Positions 52,523-61,985 of a DNA stretch of 64,000 bases are shown piece by piece. How positions within the stretch are numbered: the first letter of the stretch is position 1; each line of letters begins with the position of its first letter. The position numbers were made by a program, and so were the translations under genes. Below the pieces are notes generated by a model. That model was not told the DNA's origin, searched no databases, and worked only from the letters and a program-made list of their open reading frames with translations. The DNA is from Victivallaceae bacterium (GTDB lineage Bacteria > Verrucomicrobiota > Lentisphaeria > Victivallales > Victivallaceae), in contig JAKSOF010000009.1 in NCBI GenBank assembly GCA_024405735.1, positions 1 through 64,000 on the forward strand, written 5' to 3'.

Positions 52523-52877
52523 TTTTACCTCCGGCACAATCTTTTTCCCACCCCGGATAATTCCAGCGGAGCGGGAAGTCGCGGCACTGCCGCGGTTTGA
52601 CATCCTGGATCTTACAGCGCGGTCCCGATGCCGTTTCCTCCAAAAAGCGGCAGGGACGACTTTCCCCGCCCGCGAGCACAAGTTCGCGGCGGTCGGCGGA
52701 AAGCGCGACGAAATCTCTCATAAAAACTTCTTCTGCAACGCCGAGAAACGCGGCGACCGCAACGGCTTCGTCGGGGGTGATGACGACTTCCCCTTCGCGA
52801 CGGCAGCAGTTGCCGCACCGCTTACAAACAAACGCTCCGGAAGAAGTTTCTTCCGGAGCCGTCGAGCAATCACTCAT
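52506..52877 (-). CDS. YkgJ-family cysteine-cluster protein
   Basis: 123 aa. CKRCGNCCRREGEV near the N-terminus, CRFLEE in the middle, and CKIQDVKPRQCRDFPLRW: the usual cysteine layout for a Zn or Fe-S site (PF03692). Function unknown for the family. It starts 12 bp after the exported protein and overlaps gmk by 17 bp. Confidence 0.9.
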   Translation of the reverse strand: MSDCSTAPEETSSGAFVCKRCGNCCRREGEVVITPDEAVAVAAFLGVAEEVFMRDFVALSADRRELVLAGGESRPCRFLEETASGPRCKIQDVKPRQCRDFPLRWNYPGWEKDCAGGKNDFQR

Positions 52878-52889
52878 AGAAACCGGAAA

Positions 52890-53459
52890 TTACCGGAAAT
52901 CGTCAAAAATCAGATCGTCGTTGCGAAGGTCGATCAGGAAAAACCCGAGCGCGAGATCCACCCATTCGACGGGATGGATGTAAACGCTTCCGTCGATCCC
53001 GAGACCGAGCGCGCCGCCGATCGCCCAGTAGTCGCGCTGACCTTCAAAGAAATCATAGGTGCGGGTGCGGAAATCCGGCACGCCGAGACGGTCTTCCTGA
53101 TATTTCTTGACCCACGCGGACCCCTCGTTCATCGAGTAGCTTTCCTCGCCGACGAAAACACACGACCAGTACCAGAATTCCTCGATGCCGACGCCGATTT
53201 GACGGCCGTATTCCTTGGTCGCCTTGCAACTGTATCCGATACCGCCGCCCACATCGCAGGCGCGGGTGAACATCAGCCGCCCTTCAACGGTCGGACCGAT
53301 CCCGAGCGAAACGCTGAAGCAGTCAAGAAGATCGAGGATGCGGTTGGGCAGATAGAGCGCGACCGCCTCGCCGATGTTGAATTCACGCTCCTGATTTGCC
53401 GCGAAAGCCCCGGTAAAGGCGGTGGCGGCGACAGCAAGGATCAGAAAAAACTTTTTCAT
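52890..53459 (-). CDS. Exported protein of unknown function, 189 aa
   Basis: From ATG 53459 (GGGAG 9 nt upstream). Signal peptide MKKFFLILAVAATAFTGAFA; the mature part alternates short beta segments (LPNRILDLLDCFSVSLGIG, VYIHPVEWVDLALGFFLIDL) as in small outer-membrane-associated proteins. No family was recognised. First gene of the run with the YkgJ-type protein, gmk and coaC. Confidence 0.78.
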   Translation of the reverse strand: MKKFFLILAVAATAFTGAFAANQEREFNIGEAVALYLPNRILDLLDCFSVSLGIGPTVEGRLMFTRACDVGGGIGYSCKATKEYGRQIGVGIEEFWYWSCVFVGEESYSMNEGSAWVKKYQEDRLGVPDFRTRTYDFFEGQRDYWAIGGALGLGIDGSVYIHPVEWVDLALGFFLIDLRNDDLIFDDFR

Positions 53460-53541
53460 CCCGATATTCTCCCGTTTTGATGCAATTGTTTGGTTACGAT
53501 ACTTTAAACTACAATCTTTTTTTGGATTTTTCAAGCCCGTT

Positions 53542-54849
53542 TCAAATAAGAAGCGGATTTTTCGACGCAAAAACGTCGCTCGTCTGCAACGGTTTGCCGA
53601 CGTAAACCTGCCGCGGGCGGGTGATCTTGGTCTGACTGCCGATCATTTCCTGCCAGTGGGCGACCCATCCGGGCAGACGCGCCAGCGCGAACATCGCGGT
53701 GAACATATTTTCCGGAATGCCCATCGCCCGGTAGAGGATCCCGCTGTAGAAATCGACGTTGGGGTAGAGGTGATGGTCGATGAAATAGGGATCTTTGAGC
53801 GCGGCTTCCTCGATGCGGTGCGCCACGTCGAGCAAGGGGTCGCTGTAGTGGATCGTCTTGAGATACTGCTCGCATTCGCGGCGGATGATCGAGGCGCGCG
53901 GATCGTAGATCTTGTAGACGCGGTGCCCGAAGCCCATCAACCGGAAAGGATTGCTCTTGTCCTTTGCCATTTTGATGAATTTATCGACGTCGCCGTCCTC
54001 CTGAATGGTGCGGAGCATCTCGATGACCGCCTGATTGGCACCGCCGTGAAGCGGCCCCGACAAGGCGGAAATCCCGGCGGAGATCGTCGCGTACAAGTTG
54101 ACCTGCGCGCTGCCGATGACGCGCACGGCGGTCGTCGAGCAATTCTGCTCGTGATCGGCGTGCAAAATGAAAAGGATGTTGAGCAACCGCACCGTTTCGG
54201 GGCGGATCTGATACGGTTTCACCGGCGAATCGAACATCATATTGAGGAAATTCGCGCAGTACGAAAGGTCGTGCCGGGGGTAAACCACCGGTTCGCCGAT
54301 CGATTTCTTGTAGACGAATGCCGCCATCGTGCGGACGATCGAAATGACGCGCGCCGTCGCCTGATCGATGTTTTCGACGAGCGATTTGGAATCGACGTTG
54401 GGATAAAACGCCGCCATCGCGTTGATCATCGTCGACAAGATGTGCATCGGATGCGCGTCGTGAGGGAAAAGATCGAAAAAGTGGCGCATATCCTCGTGCA
54501 TCAGCGAATTGAAATTCAGCAACTGCGAAAAGTTATGCCGCTCCTCCTCCGTCGGCAGAACGCCGTGGACAAGCAGATAGGCGACGTCGATGAACATCAC
54601 TTTTTCGACTAACTTTTCAATCGGGATCCCGCGGTAACGCAAAATTCCGCGCTCCCCGTCGATGTAGGTGATCTTGCTGAAGCAACTGGCGGTATTGCCC
54701 AATCCGGGATCGAGCGTCACCAGTTTCGTTTTTTCCCGCAGATGCGAGATGTCCAGAGCGCATTCGCCTTCGGTGCCGGTCACGACCGGAAGTTCCACCG
54801 ATCGGTCGCCGAAAGTCAGCGTTGCGCGGTCGATTTTTTCGTTGCTCAT
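53542..54849 (-). CDS. gltA: Citrate synthase
   Basis: 435 aa. Active-site residues: His in LFILHADHEQNCSTTAVR, GFGHRVYKIYDPRA (second His) and a later Asp in NVDFYSGILYRAMG. Type II bacterial citrate synthase. Of the two possible starts, ATG 54849 lies 10 nt after AAGGA; ATG 54858 is only 1 nt from it and is less likely. Confidence 0.96.
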   Translation of the reverse strand: MSNEKIDRATLTFGDRSVELPVVTGTEGECALDISHLREKTKLVTLDPGLGNTASCFSKITYIDGERGILRYRGIPIEKLVEKVMFIDVAYLLVHGVLPTEEERHNFSQLLNFNSLMHEDMRHFFDLFPHDAHPMHILSTMINAMAAFYPNVDSKSLVENIDQATARVISIVRTMAAFVYKKSIGEPVVYPRHDLSYCANFLNMMFDSPVKPYQIRPETVRLLNILFILHADHEQNCSTTAVRVIGSAQVNLYATISAGISALSGPLHGGANQAVIEMLRTIQEDGDVDKFIKMAKDKSNPFRLMGFGHRVYKIYDPRASIIRRECEQYLKTIHYSDPLLDVAHRIEEAALKDPYFIDHHLYPNVDFYSGILYRAMGIPENMFTAMFALARLPGWVAHWQEMIGSQTKITRPRQVYVGKPLQTSDVFASKNPLLI

Positions 54850-54896
54850 CGCATCCATTTCCTTTTAGAAGGTTGATAAATGACATCCAAATCTTT

Positions 54897-54925
54897 AATA
54901 TATCACAACTTGCGCGATTTTACAA
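54897..54925 (-). promoter_or_regulatory. Promoter of gltA
   Basis: Minus strand: TTGTAA (54925-54920), 17-bp spacer, TATATT (54902-54897). The gene upstream (Mur ligase) ends only 10 bp away at 54935, so the -35 abuts that coding region. Confidence 0.65.
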
Positions 54926-54934
54926 ACGCGAAAG

Positions 54935-56311
54935 CTATCGCCGAAAGCTCTCCGCGAAATCGCTCAGCGAATTGTCGCGCGCCCCCATGATGACGACGGT
55001 ATCGCCCGGTTTCAGCATCGCCAGAATTTCCGACCGGAGCGTATCGCGCGAAGCGACTTCAAAAAAACGCTCCGGATGACGCGCCCGCGCCCGCCAGTCG
55101 GAAAGCACTTCGTGCGCCGTCGGCCGGAAACTGGAGGTGCCGCCCGCATAATAGGGCTCGCACAAATAGAAGCGGTCGTCTTTGCGCAGATCCGCGTCAA
55201 GATATTCGAGCAACGTATCGCGCATAAAGCCGAAAGGTCCGTACCCGTGAGGCTGATAGACGGCGAAGATCCGCCCCGGCGTGATCTCCCGCATCGCTTC
55301 AAGACAGGCGCGGATCTTTTCCGGATTGTGGGCGTAATCGTCGAAAATTTTCGCACCGCAAGCTGTCGTGCCGTGGCTGTCGCTCCGCCGCCAGACGCCG
55401 TCGAAAAATTCAAGCGACTTCAATGCGGCGCCCCTTTCGACGCCGATCATTTCCAGCATCGCCAGCACGCTCATGGCATTCCATGCGACGTGATGCCCGC
55501 TCTGCGGCAAAGCGACTTCCGGCATCCCCGCAATTTTGGCGAAAGGCCGGTGATCCCGCACCTTGTAAGATTCCAGACGGTAATCGCAATTTTTCCCTTC
55601 TCCGAAAACTTTGACCGGCAATTCAGGCGGCAGATACTCTTTCACCGCTTCAAAAACGTGTTCTTCCACAACGGCGCCGCGACGGGTACGGCTTAAAAAA
55701 GTCCCGAAAACGCGCCCGAGTTCCGCGGTGTCGTAGTGGTCGCACCCCATATTGAGCACGATGGCGTAATCCGCCTGATATTGGAGCAGACTTTTGTCGC
55801 TCTCGTCGCTTTCAAAGACCAGAAACTTGCCCGCGCCGCGATGATAATTTCCGGCGTTGCCTTCCGTAATGAAACGCTTGACGAGCGCGCCGTTGAGACA
55901 ATCGGGATCCAGGTTCAGATAATCAAGCGCGCAGGCAAGATAAGCCGTGACGGAACTCTTGCCGCAACTGCCCGTCACGGCGATCGAAGCACCGGAAAAA
56001 TTACCGATCAGATCGCGGAGCAATTCCGCGCGGTGGAGCCGCGGAATGTTTTTTCCTGCGGCGAAATCGGGATTGTCCTCCTCGATCGCGCTCGACCAGA
56101 CCAGAAAATCGGGATGCGTTTCCTTTACAAAAGAGCCGTCCTGCGGAAAAATGCGGATCCCCGCCGCTTCCAGCGGAGCAAAGATCCGGCTGTTGGCACG
56201 TTGCGCGTAACCGCGGTCACTGCCCGTCACGACATCTCTCTGCGCCCGGCACATTGCGGCAAGCGCACTCATTCCGATCCCGCCGATCCCGATAAAATGA
56301 TAATTCGCCAT
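54935..56311 (-). CDS. Divergent MurC/Mpl-like Mur ligase
   Basis: 458 aa from ATG 56311 (overlaps the rsmB-type stop as TGATG). N-terminal nucleotide-binding MANYHFIGIGGIGMSALAAM is MurC-like, and SAIEEDNPDF fits. The ATP loop is VTGSCGKSSVTAYL instead of the usual G-T-H-G-K-T-T-T, the HN motif is GHHVAWNAM, and the third domain carries FDDYAHNPEKIRACLEAM. It joins an amino acid or peptide to a UDP-MurNAc-like substrate. Whether it is the L-Ala ligase itself or a recycling or modified paralogue cannot be decided. Confidence 0.85.
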   Translation of the reverse strand: MANYHFIGIGGIGMSALAAMCRAQRDVVTGSDRGYAQRANSRIFAPLEAAGIRIFPQDGSFVKETHPDFLVWSSAIEEDNPDFAAGKNIPRLHRAELLRDLIGNFSGASIAVTGSCGKSSVTAYLACALDYLNLDPDCLNGALVKRFITEGNAGNYHRGAGKFLVFESDESDKSLLQYQADYAIVLNMGCDHYDTAELGRVFGTFLSRTRRGAVVEEHVFEAVKEYLPPELPVKVFGEGKNCDYRLESYKVRDHRPFAKIAGMPEVALPQSGHHVAWNAMSVLAMLEMIGVERGAALKSLEFFDGVWRRSDSHGTTACGAKIFDDYAHNPEKIRACLEAMREITPGRIFAVYQPHGYGPFGFMRDTLLEYLDADLRKDDRFYLCEPYYAGGTSSFRPTAHEVLSDWRARARHPERFFEVASRDTLRSEILAMLKPGDTVVIMGARDNSLSDFAESFRR

Positions 56312-57510
56312 CACGACTCCTTTCGCCAGATAAAAGCACCCGCGCCGTCGCGGGTCGCTTCCGGCAAGATGATGCCGCCTGCCATCCGCCGGAAAGCGGG
56401 AAAGGCGGCTTCCAGTTTTTCCGCGAGAAAAGTATTTTCCTCTTCCTCGATACTGCAACTGCTCAACAGGAGTTGTCCTCCCGGCGAAACGAGCGTCGCC
56501 GCGTGAAAAAGGATCTCCTGCTGTATCTCAAGCAATTTTTTCTGCATCACTTCATCGAAACGCCACAACGCATCCGGGCGGCGGCGGAAAACGCCGGTGT
56601 TGCTGCACGGCACGTCGGCGACGACAAGATCGTAAACGCCCCGGACTTTTTGCGCTTCGGAAACGCGGATATTTGCCTTGATTTGGCGCAACGCGAAATT
56701 TTCCCGGGTAAGCATCTGCCGCTTTGCCGAAGCGTCAAAGAGAAAAAGTCCGGCATCCCGATGTAAAATCTGCGCGAGCATCAGCGCCTTGCCGCCCGGC
56801 GCGGCGCAAAGATCCGCCGCACTTTGGATCCCGTCGGGATCGATCAGGGAAACGGCGAAACTTGCCGCCGGATCCTGAATGTAGATCTTGCCCTCTTTCA
56901 TCGCGGAAGAAGTCAGCACCTTTGCCGCCGGTGCCGTAAAAAAGGAAAAGTTTCCGAATCCCGGCAATGTTTTCGAATCCGGAATTGCCGAATCGCCGCA
57001 TTCCGCACGATAGGAAAACGGCGCTTCCTCAAGAAAAAGCCGCGTGAGATTTTGCAGGAATTCCGGAGCAAAACGCGCCGACCAGCGACGGAAAATTTCC
57101 GGCGGCAACACCTCATTCGGAGCATCGGGAAACGCGCTTTTTATTTCAAGCAGACGACGCAAAACCGCGTTGACAAACTTGTCGGCGTGAAATTTTCTGG
57201 CGAGATCGACGGCAACGCTCACCGTGATCTCATGCGGCGACGCCGTCTGAAAGAAGATCCGTGTCGCCGCCGCGCGCAACAAAGCGGCTACTTCCGGGCG
57301 CGGCGCGCGCGTAATAAAGGAATTGACGCGCGCGTCAAGCGCGCGCTTGCGCCGAAAATAAGTGAGCAATAAATGCGCGACGATTTTCCGGAAAGACGCA
57401 ATTTCTCTCCGGTCGAGATATTCGTCGAGCGTCAGTCGTCCGGCTTCGATTTCCGCGATACCGGTGGCGGCGGCGCGCAACGATTCCCCGGATACGCCTT
57501 CGGGTCTCAT
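56311..57510 (-). CDS. rRNA cytosine-C5 methyltransferase with NusB domain (second copy)
   Basis: 399 aa. NusB-like N-terminus (about 1-135), SAM domain with DLCAAPGGKALMLAQI, catalytic loop ADVPCSNTGVFRRRPDALWRF and LLLSSCSIEEEENTFL. The same fold as 3864-5180, but less typical: YSTCS appears as LSSCSIE. Probably an RsmB-type enzyme. It overlaps hldD by 4 bp and the Mur ligase by 1 bp. Confidence 0.9.
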   Translation of the reverse strand: MRPEGVSGESLRAAATGIAEIEAGRLTLDEYLDRREIASFRKIVAHLLLTYFRRKRALDARVNSFITRAPRPEVAALLRAAATRIFFQTASPHEITVSVAVDLARKFHADKFVNAVLRRLLEIKSAFPDAPNEVLPPEIFRRWSARFAPEFLQNLTRLFLEEAPFSYRAECGDSAIPDSKTLPGFGNFSFFTAPAAKVLTSSAMKEGKIYIQDPAASFAVSLIDPDGIQSAADLCAAPGGKALMLAQILHRDAGLFLFDASAKRQMLTRENFALRQIKANIRVSEAQKVRGVYDLVVADVPCSNTGVFRRRPDALWRFDEVMQKKLLEIQQEILFHAATLVSPGGQLLLSSCSIEEEENTFLAEKLEAAFPAFRRMAGGIILPEATRDGAGAFIWRKES

Positions 57511-58487
57511 TCGTCGCCCGGACGCTTGCCGGTCATCAAATGATTCTGCAGATAATCCGCGACCGCATCGTCGAGCGAAAGCACCGCCTGATCGAAACCG
57601 AGCGCGTAGAGCTTATCCATTTCAGCGCAGGTGTAGTACTGGTAGCGGTCACGCAGACTTTCCGGCATATCGATATATTCGATGTCGACCGGTTTCCCGA
57701 GCGCGTGAAACGCCGCCGTCACCAGATGATTCCACGTTTCCGCCTTGCCGCTGCCGATATTGTACAACCCCGCCGCCTTGGGCGAATTGAAAAGGAACCA
57801 GAGCATATTGACCGCGTCTTTCACATAGAGGAAATCGCGCTTCTGCTCGCCGTCGGCGTAATCGTTGCGGTAACTGCGGAAAAGTTTCATTTTGCCCGTC
57901 GACGTGATCTGCTCGTAAGCGCGCAACACGACGGAGCGCATCTCGTTTTTGTGCGCTTCGTTGGGACCGTAGACATTGGAAAATTTACAGCCGATCAGAC
58001 GGTCGAAAAGATTGCGGCGTTTCGCCCAGAGATCGAAAAGCTGTTTGCTGTATCCGTACATATTGAGCGGGCGCAGTTTTTCGATCTCGTTTTCATCGTC
58101 GCGGTAGCCGCAACTGCCGTCGCCGTAGGTGGCGCAACTGGAAGCGTAAATCATTTTGATTTGCCGTTCGACGGCAAACGTCGCCAATTCCGCGGTATAG
58201 CGGAAATTGTTGTCAATAAGATAAGTGGCATCGCGTTCCGTCGTCGAGGAACACGCGCCCAGATGAAAAATACCGTCGATCTTTTTGCCGGCAAAGGCGT
58301 TGTCGCGCACCATCGTGCGGAAAACGTCTTTTTCCAGATAGTCGCTGAATTTCAGCGGCGCAAGATTTTTCCACTTGTCGGAGGTACCGAGATGGTCGAC
58401 GACGAGGATGTCGTCAATGCCCTCGCGATTGAGTTTCCAGACGACCAGACTGCCGATGAGACCGGCACCACCGGTAACAATAAACAT
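57507..58487 (-). CDS. hldD: ADP-glyceromanno-heptose 6-epimerase HldD
   Basis: 326 aa SDR: FIVTGGAGLIGSLVVWKLN, LGACSSTTERDATYL, the catalytic YGYSK, and PLNMYGYSKQLFD followed by KFSNVYGPNEAHKNEMRSVV. It makes ADP-L-glycero-D-manno-heptose, a core sugar of LPS, which supports an LPS-type outer membrane. It follows lptD and overlaps the rRNA methyltransferase. Confidence 0.95.
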   Translation of the reverse strand: MFIVTGGAGLIGSLVVWKLNREGIDDILVVDHLGTSDKWKNLAPLKFSDYLEKDVFRTMVRDNAFAGKKIDGIFHLGACSSTTERDATYLIDNNFRYTAELATFAVERQIKMIYASSCATYGDGSCGYRDDENEIEKLRPLNMYGYSKQLFDLWAKRRNLFDRLIGCKFSNVYGPNEAHKNEMRSVVLRAYEQITSTGKMKLFRSYRNDYADGEQKRDFLYVKDAVNMLWFLFNSPKAAGLYNIGSGKAETWNHLVTAAFHALGKPVDIEYIDMPESLRDRYQYYTCAEMDKLYALGFDQAVLSLDDAVADYLQNHLMTGKRPGDE

Positions 58488-58503
58488 AACAAACTATCCT
58501 TTT

Positions 58504-61155
58504 TTACAAATCGCCAAGCGGATCCGGAGTCGTAAGCCCGTTGTTGGTGACATTGAGCATCTGATTGTCGCTGTATCCCGAGCCGAAGCCCGTATTGACC
58601 AGTTGCGCCTGGATCGAAAAATTCGTATCCCAGTTGCGTTCTTCATCGGTATCGGTATTGCGGTCGATCCCGATATTGGCAATGACGTCGATGCAGTGGA
58701 AACGGCGGCGGATGAAGAAAGAATAGGAGGAAACATAGCCGCGGATAAAATCGTAATCGATCTGGAAACCGCCGAAAGTCCGGCGATCCGGCGTGAGCGG
58801 CAAACTGACGTTGCCGGTAATGCGTTCATTATGATCCGTATAGTAATTGGTAAAGAAGCCGCCGGCGTCGAACTGCGATAAGGTCGATCCCATCGAATAA
58901 CCGCTGCGCGTCGCATAAGGGCGGTGGTAAATATAGCTGATCGTCAGATTGACGTCCTCGATCGGGGTAAATTGAAGTGAAATCATCCAGCGGTTCAGCC
59001 ACTTGCAGGAAAGTCCGGGCTTCCCGGCGTTGTGACTGGTACCGCCTTTTCCGGTACGGATCGTATCCGGAATATCGCCGTTGAAATTGGAGGGGTCGAT
59101 GGCAAACGCGGTGGAGAGCGTCAACTGTTTGATCGGCTGAAATGCGATCTGCGTACAGATGTTGCCGAAACGGCTGAAAGTCCGGTCGCTGCTGCCCGCC
59201 TGCGTTTCCGTAAGATAGAAATCCCAGTAGTTGTCCATCGCAAAAATATTGCGGATCGAATTCCCCGAGCGCGTCTGCAGACGGTTTTCCACACCGAAGC
59301 GGAAAAAGTTCTGCCGCTGAAGCCGATCCATTTCGTCAAAGTAATAGAGGTTTTCACGGGAAGCCGTGCCGATATAGTCCAGATATGTATAGTTGATGTA
59401 AGGCCGCATCACGTGGCGCAATCCGTCGATATTCATAAATTTGTTGCGCACGTTGCTCCAGGTATTGTGGATCTTGGTCGATGCCTCCACACCGAGTTCC
59501 CAGGCGAAACGCACCTGTGCACCGCCCTTGTTGTCAAAATTTTCAAAGACGTAATTTCTCGTATTCGTCTGATTGGCGGCGGCAAACATCGTCATCAGAT
59601 TTTCATCGCTGACCTCGTTTTTACTGCTATTGCTATAGGCGGTCAATTTTACGCCGGCACGCGGAATAATGGTGAAATAATCCGTTTTGATCGGATAGTA
59701 GAGGAAATGGGTCATATCAAAACGGAATGCCGAATAATCGTAAAAATCCGTCCATTTCGTACCCTTGGGGATTTTCCGCTCGGTAAAATTGATCCAGCGC
59801 ATCCGGTTATAGCCTGCCGTCATGTTGCCCTGATAATACAAATTGGTATCAAAGATTTCCTGACGGTGGACGTCCAGCCGGACTTCCGGCATCTTTTCCA
59901 CGACGGTGTAGAAATCGTTGATGCGCGGCCGGAAATAGATCGATGCGCTGAAGTGGTCAAACTGTTGCTCCAACGCCGCATACGTCGCCGGATTCGGATC
60001 GGCGGAATAGCGACTGTTGAAAAAGTCGCGGGTAAAGAACGGATCGCTGGCATATTCGATCACCCCGCGGAAATCCAGTCGCGGCGTGATATGCGTCACA
60101 TTGCTCAAACGCAAATCAAAGCGGAAGTGCGGGACGCGGAGCCAGTACTTGTCGTAATCGGTTCTTTCATTCGGATGGCGGTCGTAAATCGTGTAGGCGA
60201 AGAAATCCGTCCGGCTGTTTTCCATCACGGCGCTCCCCTCAAAACCGAGACCGACACCGCGCCGGGAATAGAGGTCGACCATCAATTTGCCGTAGACATT
60301 CGGATATTCGTAAAATTTAAAATGGCGGTACATTTTCAGGAAATACCCCCAATTGCTGTCTTTACCGACCTGAAATCCGAAAAGCCCCAGCGGCTGATCG
60401 CGCGGCGCATAAAATGCCGGCAGCCACAAAACCGGAATGCCGTAAGCCTTTATGATGCCGTTTGCACAAAGGATCGAATAATCTCCCAAACTGGTTTTGA
60501 CTCCCTCCATTCCCGGCAGATCCGACATATACGGAGTCAAAGTGGCAGTCGCCGCCGAAATGGAATAGTGCGCGTTGTTGCCGTGCAGATATTCGCAGCT
60601 GCTGAATTCCGCGTTGTGCACCTCGATCGTGCCGTTGGAGAAACGTTCCGCCGTTTCCGCACGGCAATACGCCATCGTCATCCGGAGGACAAGTTTGTCA
60701 AAGCGGAAATACCCGCTCTTGAGGTTGCCGGTCATCCGCTGTGCCGAAAGATCGCCAATCAACACCAGCGCCTTGACCGAAATTTTCTGATTTCCCCACT
60801 CGTCGCCCACCAGACCTTCCGTCTTGACGATGACTCCGGGGCGGCGCTGAAGCGCAGAAAGTTGCGTCGGCGTCACCGTCAACGTCTGCGTCTGCCAGCG
60901 GTAAAAACGGATGTCGCCAACCGCTTCGATATCCTGCGATTCGGTATTGACGACCACCTTGTCGGCGTATAACTCATATTCACCGAAAGGCAAATGGACC
61001 TGATTTTCGGCAAAGATATTTTTCCCGACGACCGACCAGCGCCCCGCCTTGATGTATTTGATGGCTTCAAGTTTCAGCGTGCCGTCGTCGGCAAAAAGCG
61101 GCACGGCAATAACTGCCAGCATCGTCCAAAGGGATTTTATTTTGCGGGAAATCAT
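58504..61155 (-). CDS. lptD: LPS-assembly protein LptD
   Basis: 883 aa from ATG 61155, overlapping the acyltransferase stop by 4 bp (GGAAG upstream). Signal peptide MISRKIKSLWTMLAVIAVPLFA. Periplasmic beta-jellyroll domain comes first (residues about 35-200, KNIFAENQVHLPFGEYELYADKVVVN), then a large outer-membrane barrel rich in aromatic strands. NGIIKAYGIPVLWLPAFYAPRD is the typical LptD stretch. It inserts LPS in the outer leaflet. It ends 16 bp before hldD. Confidence 0.93.
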   Translation of the reverse strand: MISRKIKSLWTMLAVIAVPLFADDGTLKLEAIKYIKAGRWSVVGKNIFAENQVHLPFGEYELYADKVVVNTESQDIEAVGDIRFYRWQTQTLTVTPTQLSALQRRPGVIVKTEGLVGDEWGNQKISVKALVLIGDLSAQRMTGNLKSGYFRFDKLVLRMTMAYCRAETAERFSNGTIEVHNAEFSSCEYLHGNNAHYSISAATATLTPYMSDLPGMEGVKTSLGDYSILCANGIIKAYGIPVLWLPAFYAPRDQPLGLFGFQVGKDSNWGYFLKMYRHFKFYEYPNVYGKLMVDLYSRRGVGLGFEGSAVMENSRTDFFAYTIYDRHPNERTDYDKYWLRVPHFRFDLRLSNVTHITPRLDFRGVIEYASDPFFTRDFFNSRYSADPNPATYAALEQQFDHFSASIYFRPRINDFYTVVEKMPEVRLDVHRQEIFDTNLYYQGNMTAGYNRMRWINFTERKIPKGTKWTDFYDYSAFRFDMTHFLYYPIKTDYFTIIPRAGVKLTAYSNSSKNEVSDENLMTMFAAANQTNTRNYVFENFDNKGGAQVRFAWELGVEASTKIHNTWSNVRNKFMNIDGLRHVMRPYINYTYLDYIGTASRENLYYFDEMDRLQRQNFFRFGVENRLQTRSGNSIRNIFAMDNYWDFYLTETQAGSSDRTFSRFGNICTQIAFQPIKQLTLSTAFAIDPSNFNGDIPDTIRTGKGGTSHNAGKPGLSCKWLNRWMISLQFTPIEDVNLTISYIYHRPYATRSGYSMGSTLSQFDAGGFFTNYYTDHNERITGNVSLPLTPDRRTFGGFQIDYDFIRGYVSSYSFFIRRRFHCIDVIANIGIDRNTDTDEERNWDTNFSIQAQLVNTGFGSGYSDNQMLNVTNNGLTTPDPLGDL

Positions 61156-61973
61156 TTCTGCGCTTCCTTTTCCAAACGGTTCCAGCAATCCAGATGCTCC
61201 GATATGAATTCAATGATCTTTTCCTGCTCGTGCTGACCGTTGCCGGTGATCGCCATCGGCGCGCCGAATTCAAACCAGACGTGACGCTCCGGATGAATGG
61301 GGCCGAAATCCTTGAAGATCCCCTTGCCGTTGCCGATGAAATCGGTTTTGAGCGCCAGAGGAAGCACCCTCGCTCCGGCGTGTTTCGCAAGTTTCACCCC
61401 GATCGAACTGAAATGCTCCGGCTGAAATTCACGGCTCCGGGTCGCCTGCGGAAACACGATCATCGAGCGTTTCGCATCGATCACATCCTTGCCCAGCGTC
61501 AGGATCGCCTTGAGATCGGCGCGGGGGTTCGTGCGCGTCATCGGCACCGCCTTGAATGCCGTCAATATGTCCTTCATAAACGGGGTACGCAAAAGCGAAG
61601 CTTTGACCAGGAAGGAAAAGTCAAGATACTCCCGGATGATCGCGTGGACCGTCGACGTTTCCAACATACTCATATGATTGGCGATCACGACGATCGGCTC
61701 GCCGGCAACTTCGCGCAGAAAATTCAATCCGCGCAAGTGGATGTGCCCGCCGCAACGTTCGACAAGGTCGAGATTGCGGTTGGAGTTGCGGATCTGGCAA
61801 TCGGCATCGAGTTTGCCGTGCCGCGCCGCGATCCCCGAACGGATATAAGTGCGGAAATTGTCGAAATAAAAATAAAAACGGCTCCTGCCGGTCAACCGGA
61901 AAAAGCGCGATTCCGCCGCATTTTCCGGCGTATCGTAACTGTCCACGTTGCTGAAACGGTAGGAATCCATCAT
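61152..61973 (-). CDS. PlsC-like acyltransferase with HX4E
   Basis: 273 aa, 1-acyl-glycerol-3-phosphate acyltransferase-like. The catalytic box is NHMSMLETST, so His-X4-Glu instead of His-X4-Asp, and the second box is FPQATRS in place of FPEGTR. No strong membrane segment is seen. Placed between metY and lptD in an LPS operon, so it may acylate a lipid A or phospholipid precursor (inference). Related acyltransferases with NHMS(T/M)LE are known in Bacteroidetes-like genomes. Confidence 0.85.
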   Translation of the reverse strand: MMDSYRFSNVDSYDTPENAAESRFFRLTGRSRFYFYFDNFRTYIRSGIAARHGKLDADCQIRNSNRNLDLVERCGGHIHLRGLNFLREVAGEPIVVIANHMSMLETSTVHAIIREYLDFSFLVKASLLRTPFMKDILTAFKAVPMTRTNPRADLKAILTLGKDVIDAKRSMIVFPQATRSREFQPEHFSSIGVKLAKHAGARVLPLALKTDFIGNGKGIFKDFGPIHPERHVWFEFGAPMAITGNGQHEQEKIIEFISEHLDCWNRLEKEAQK

Positions 61974-61985
61974 TTTTCCCGCAAA

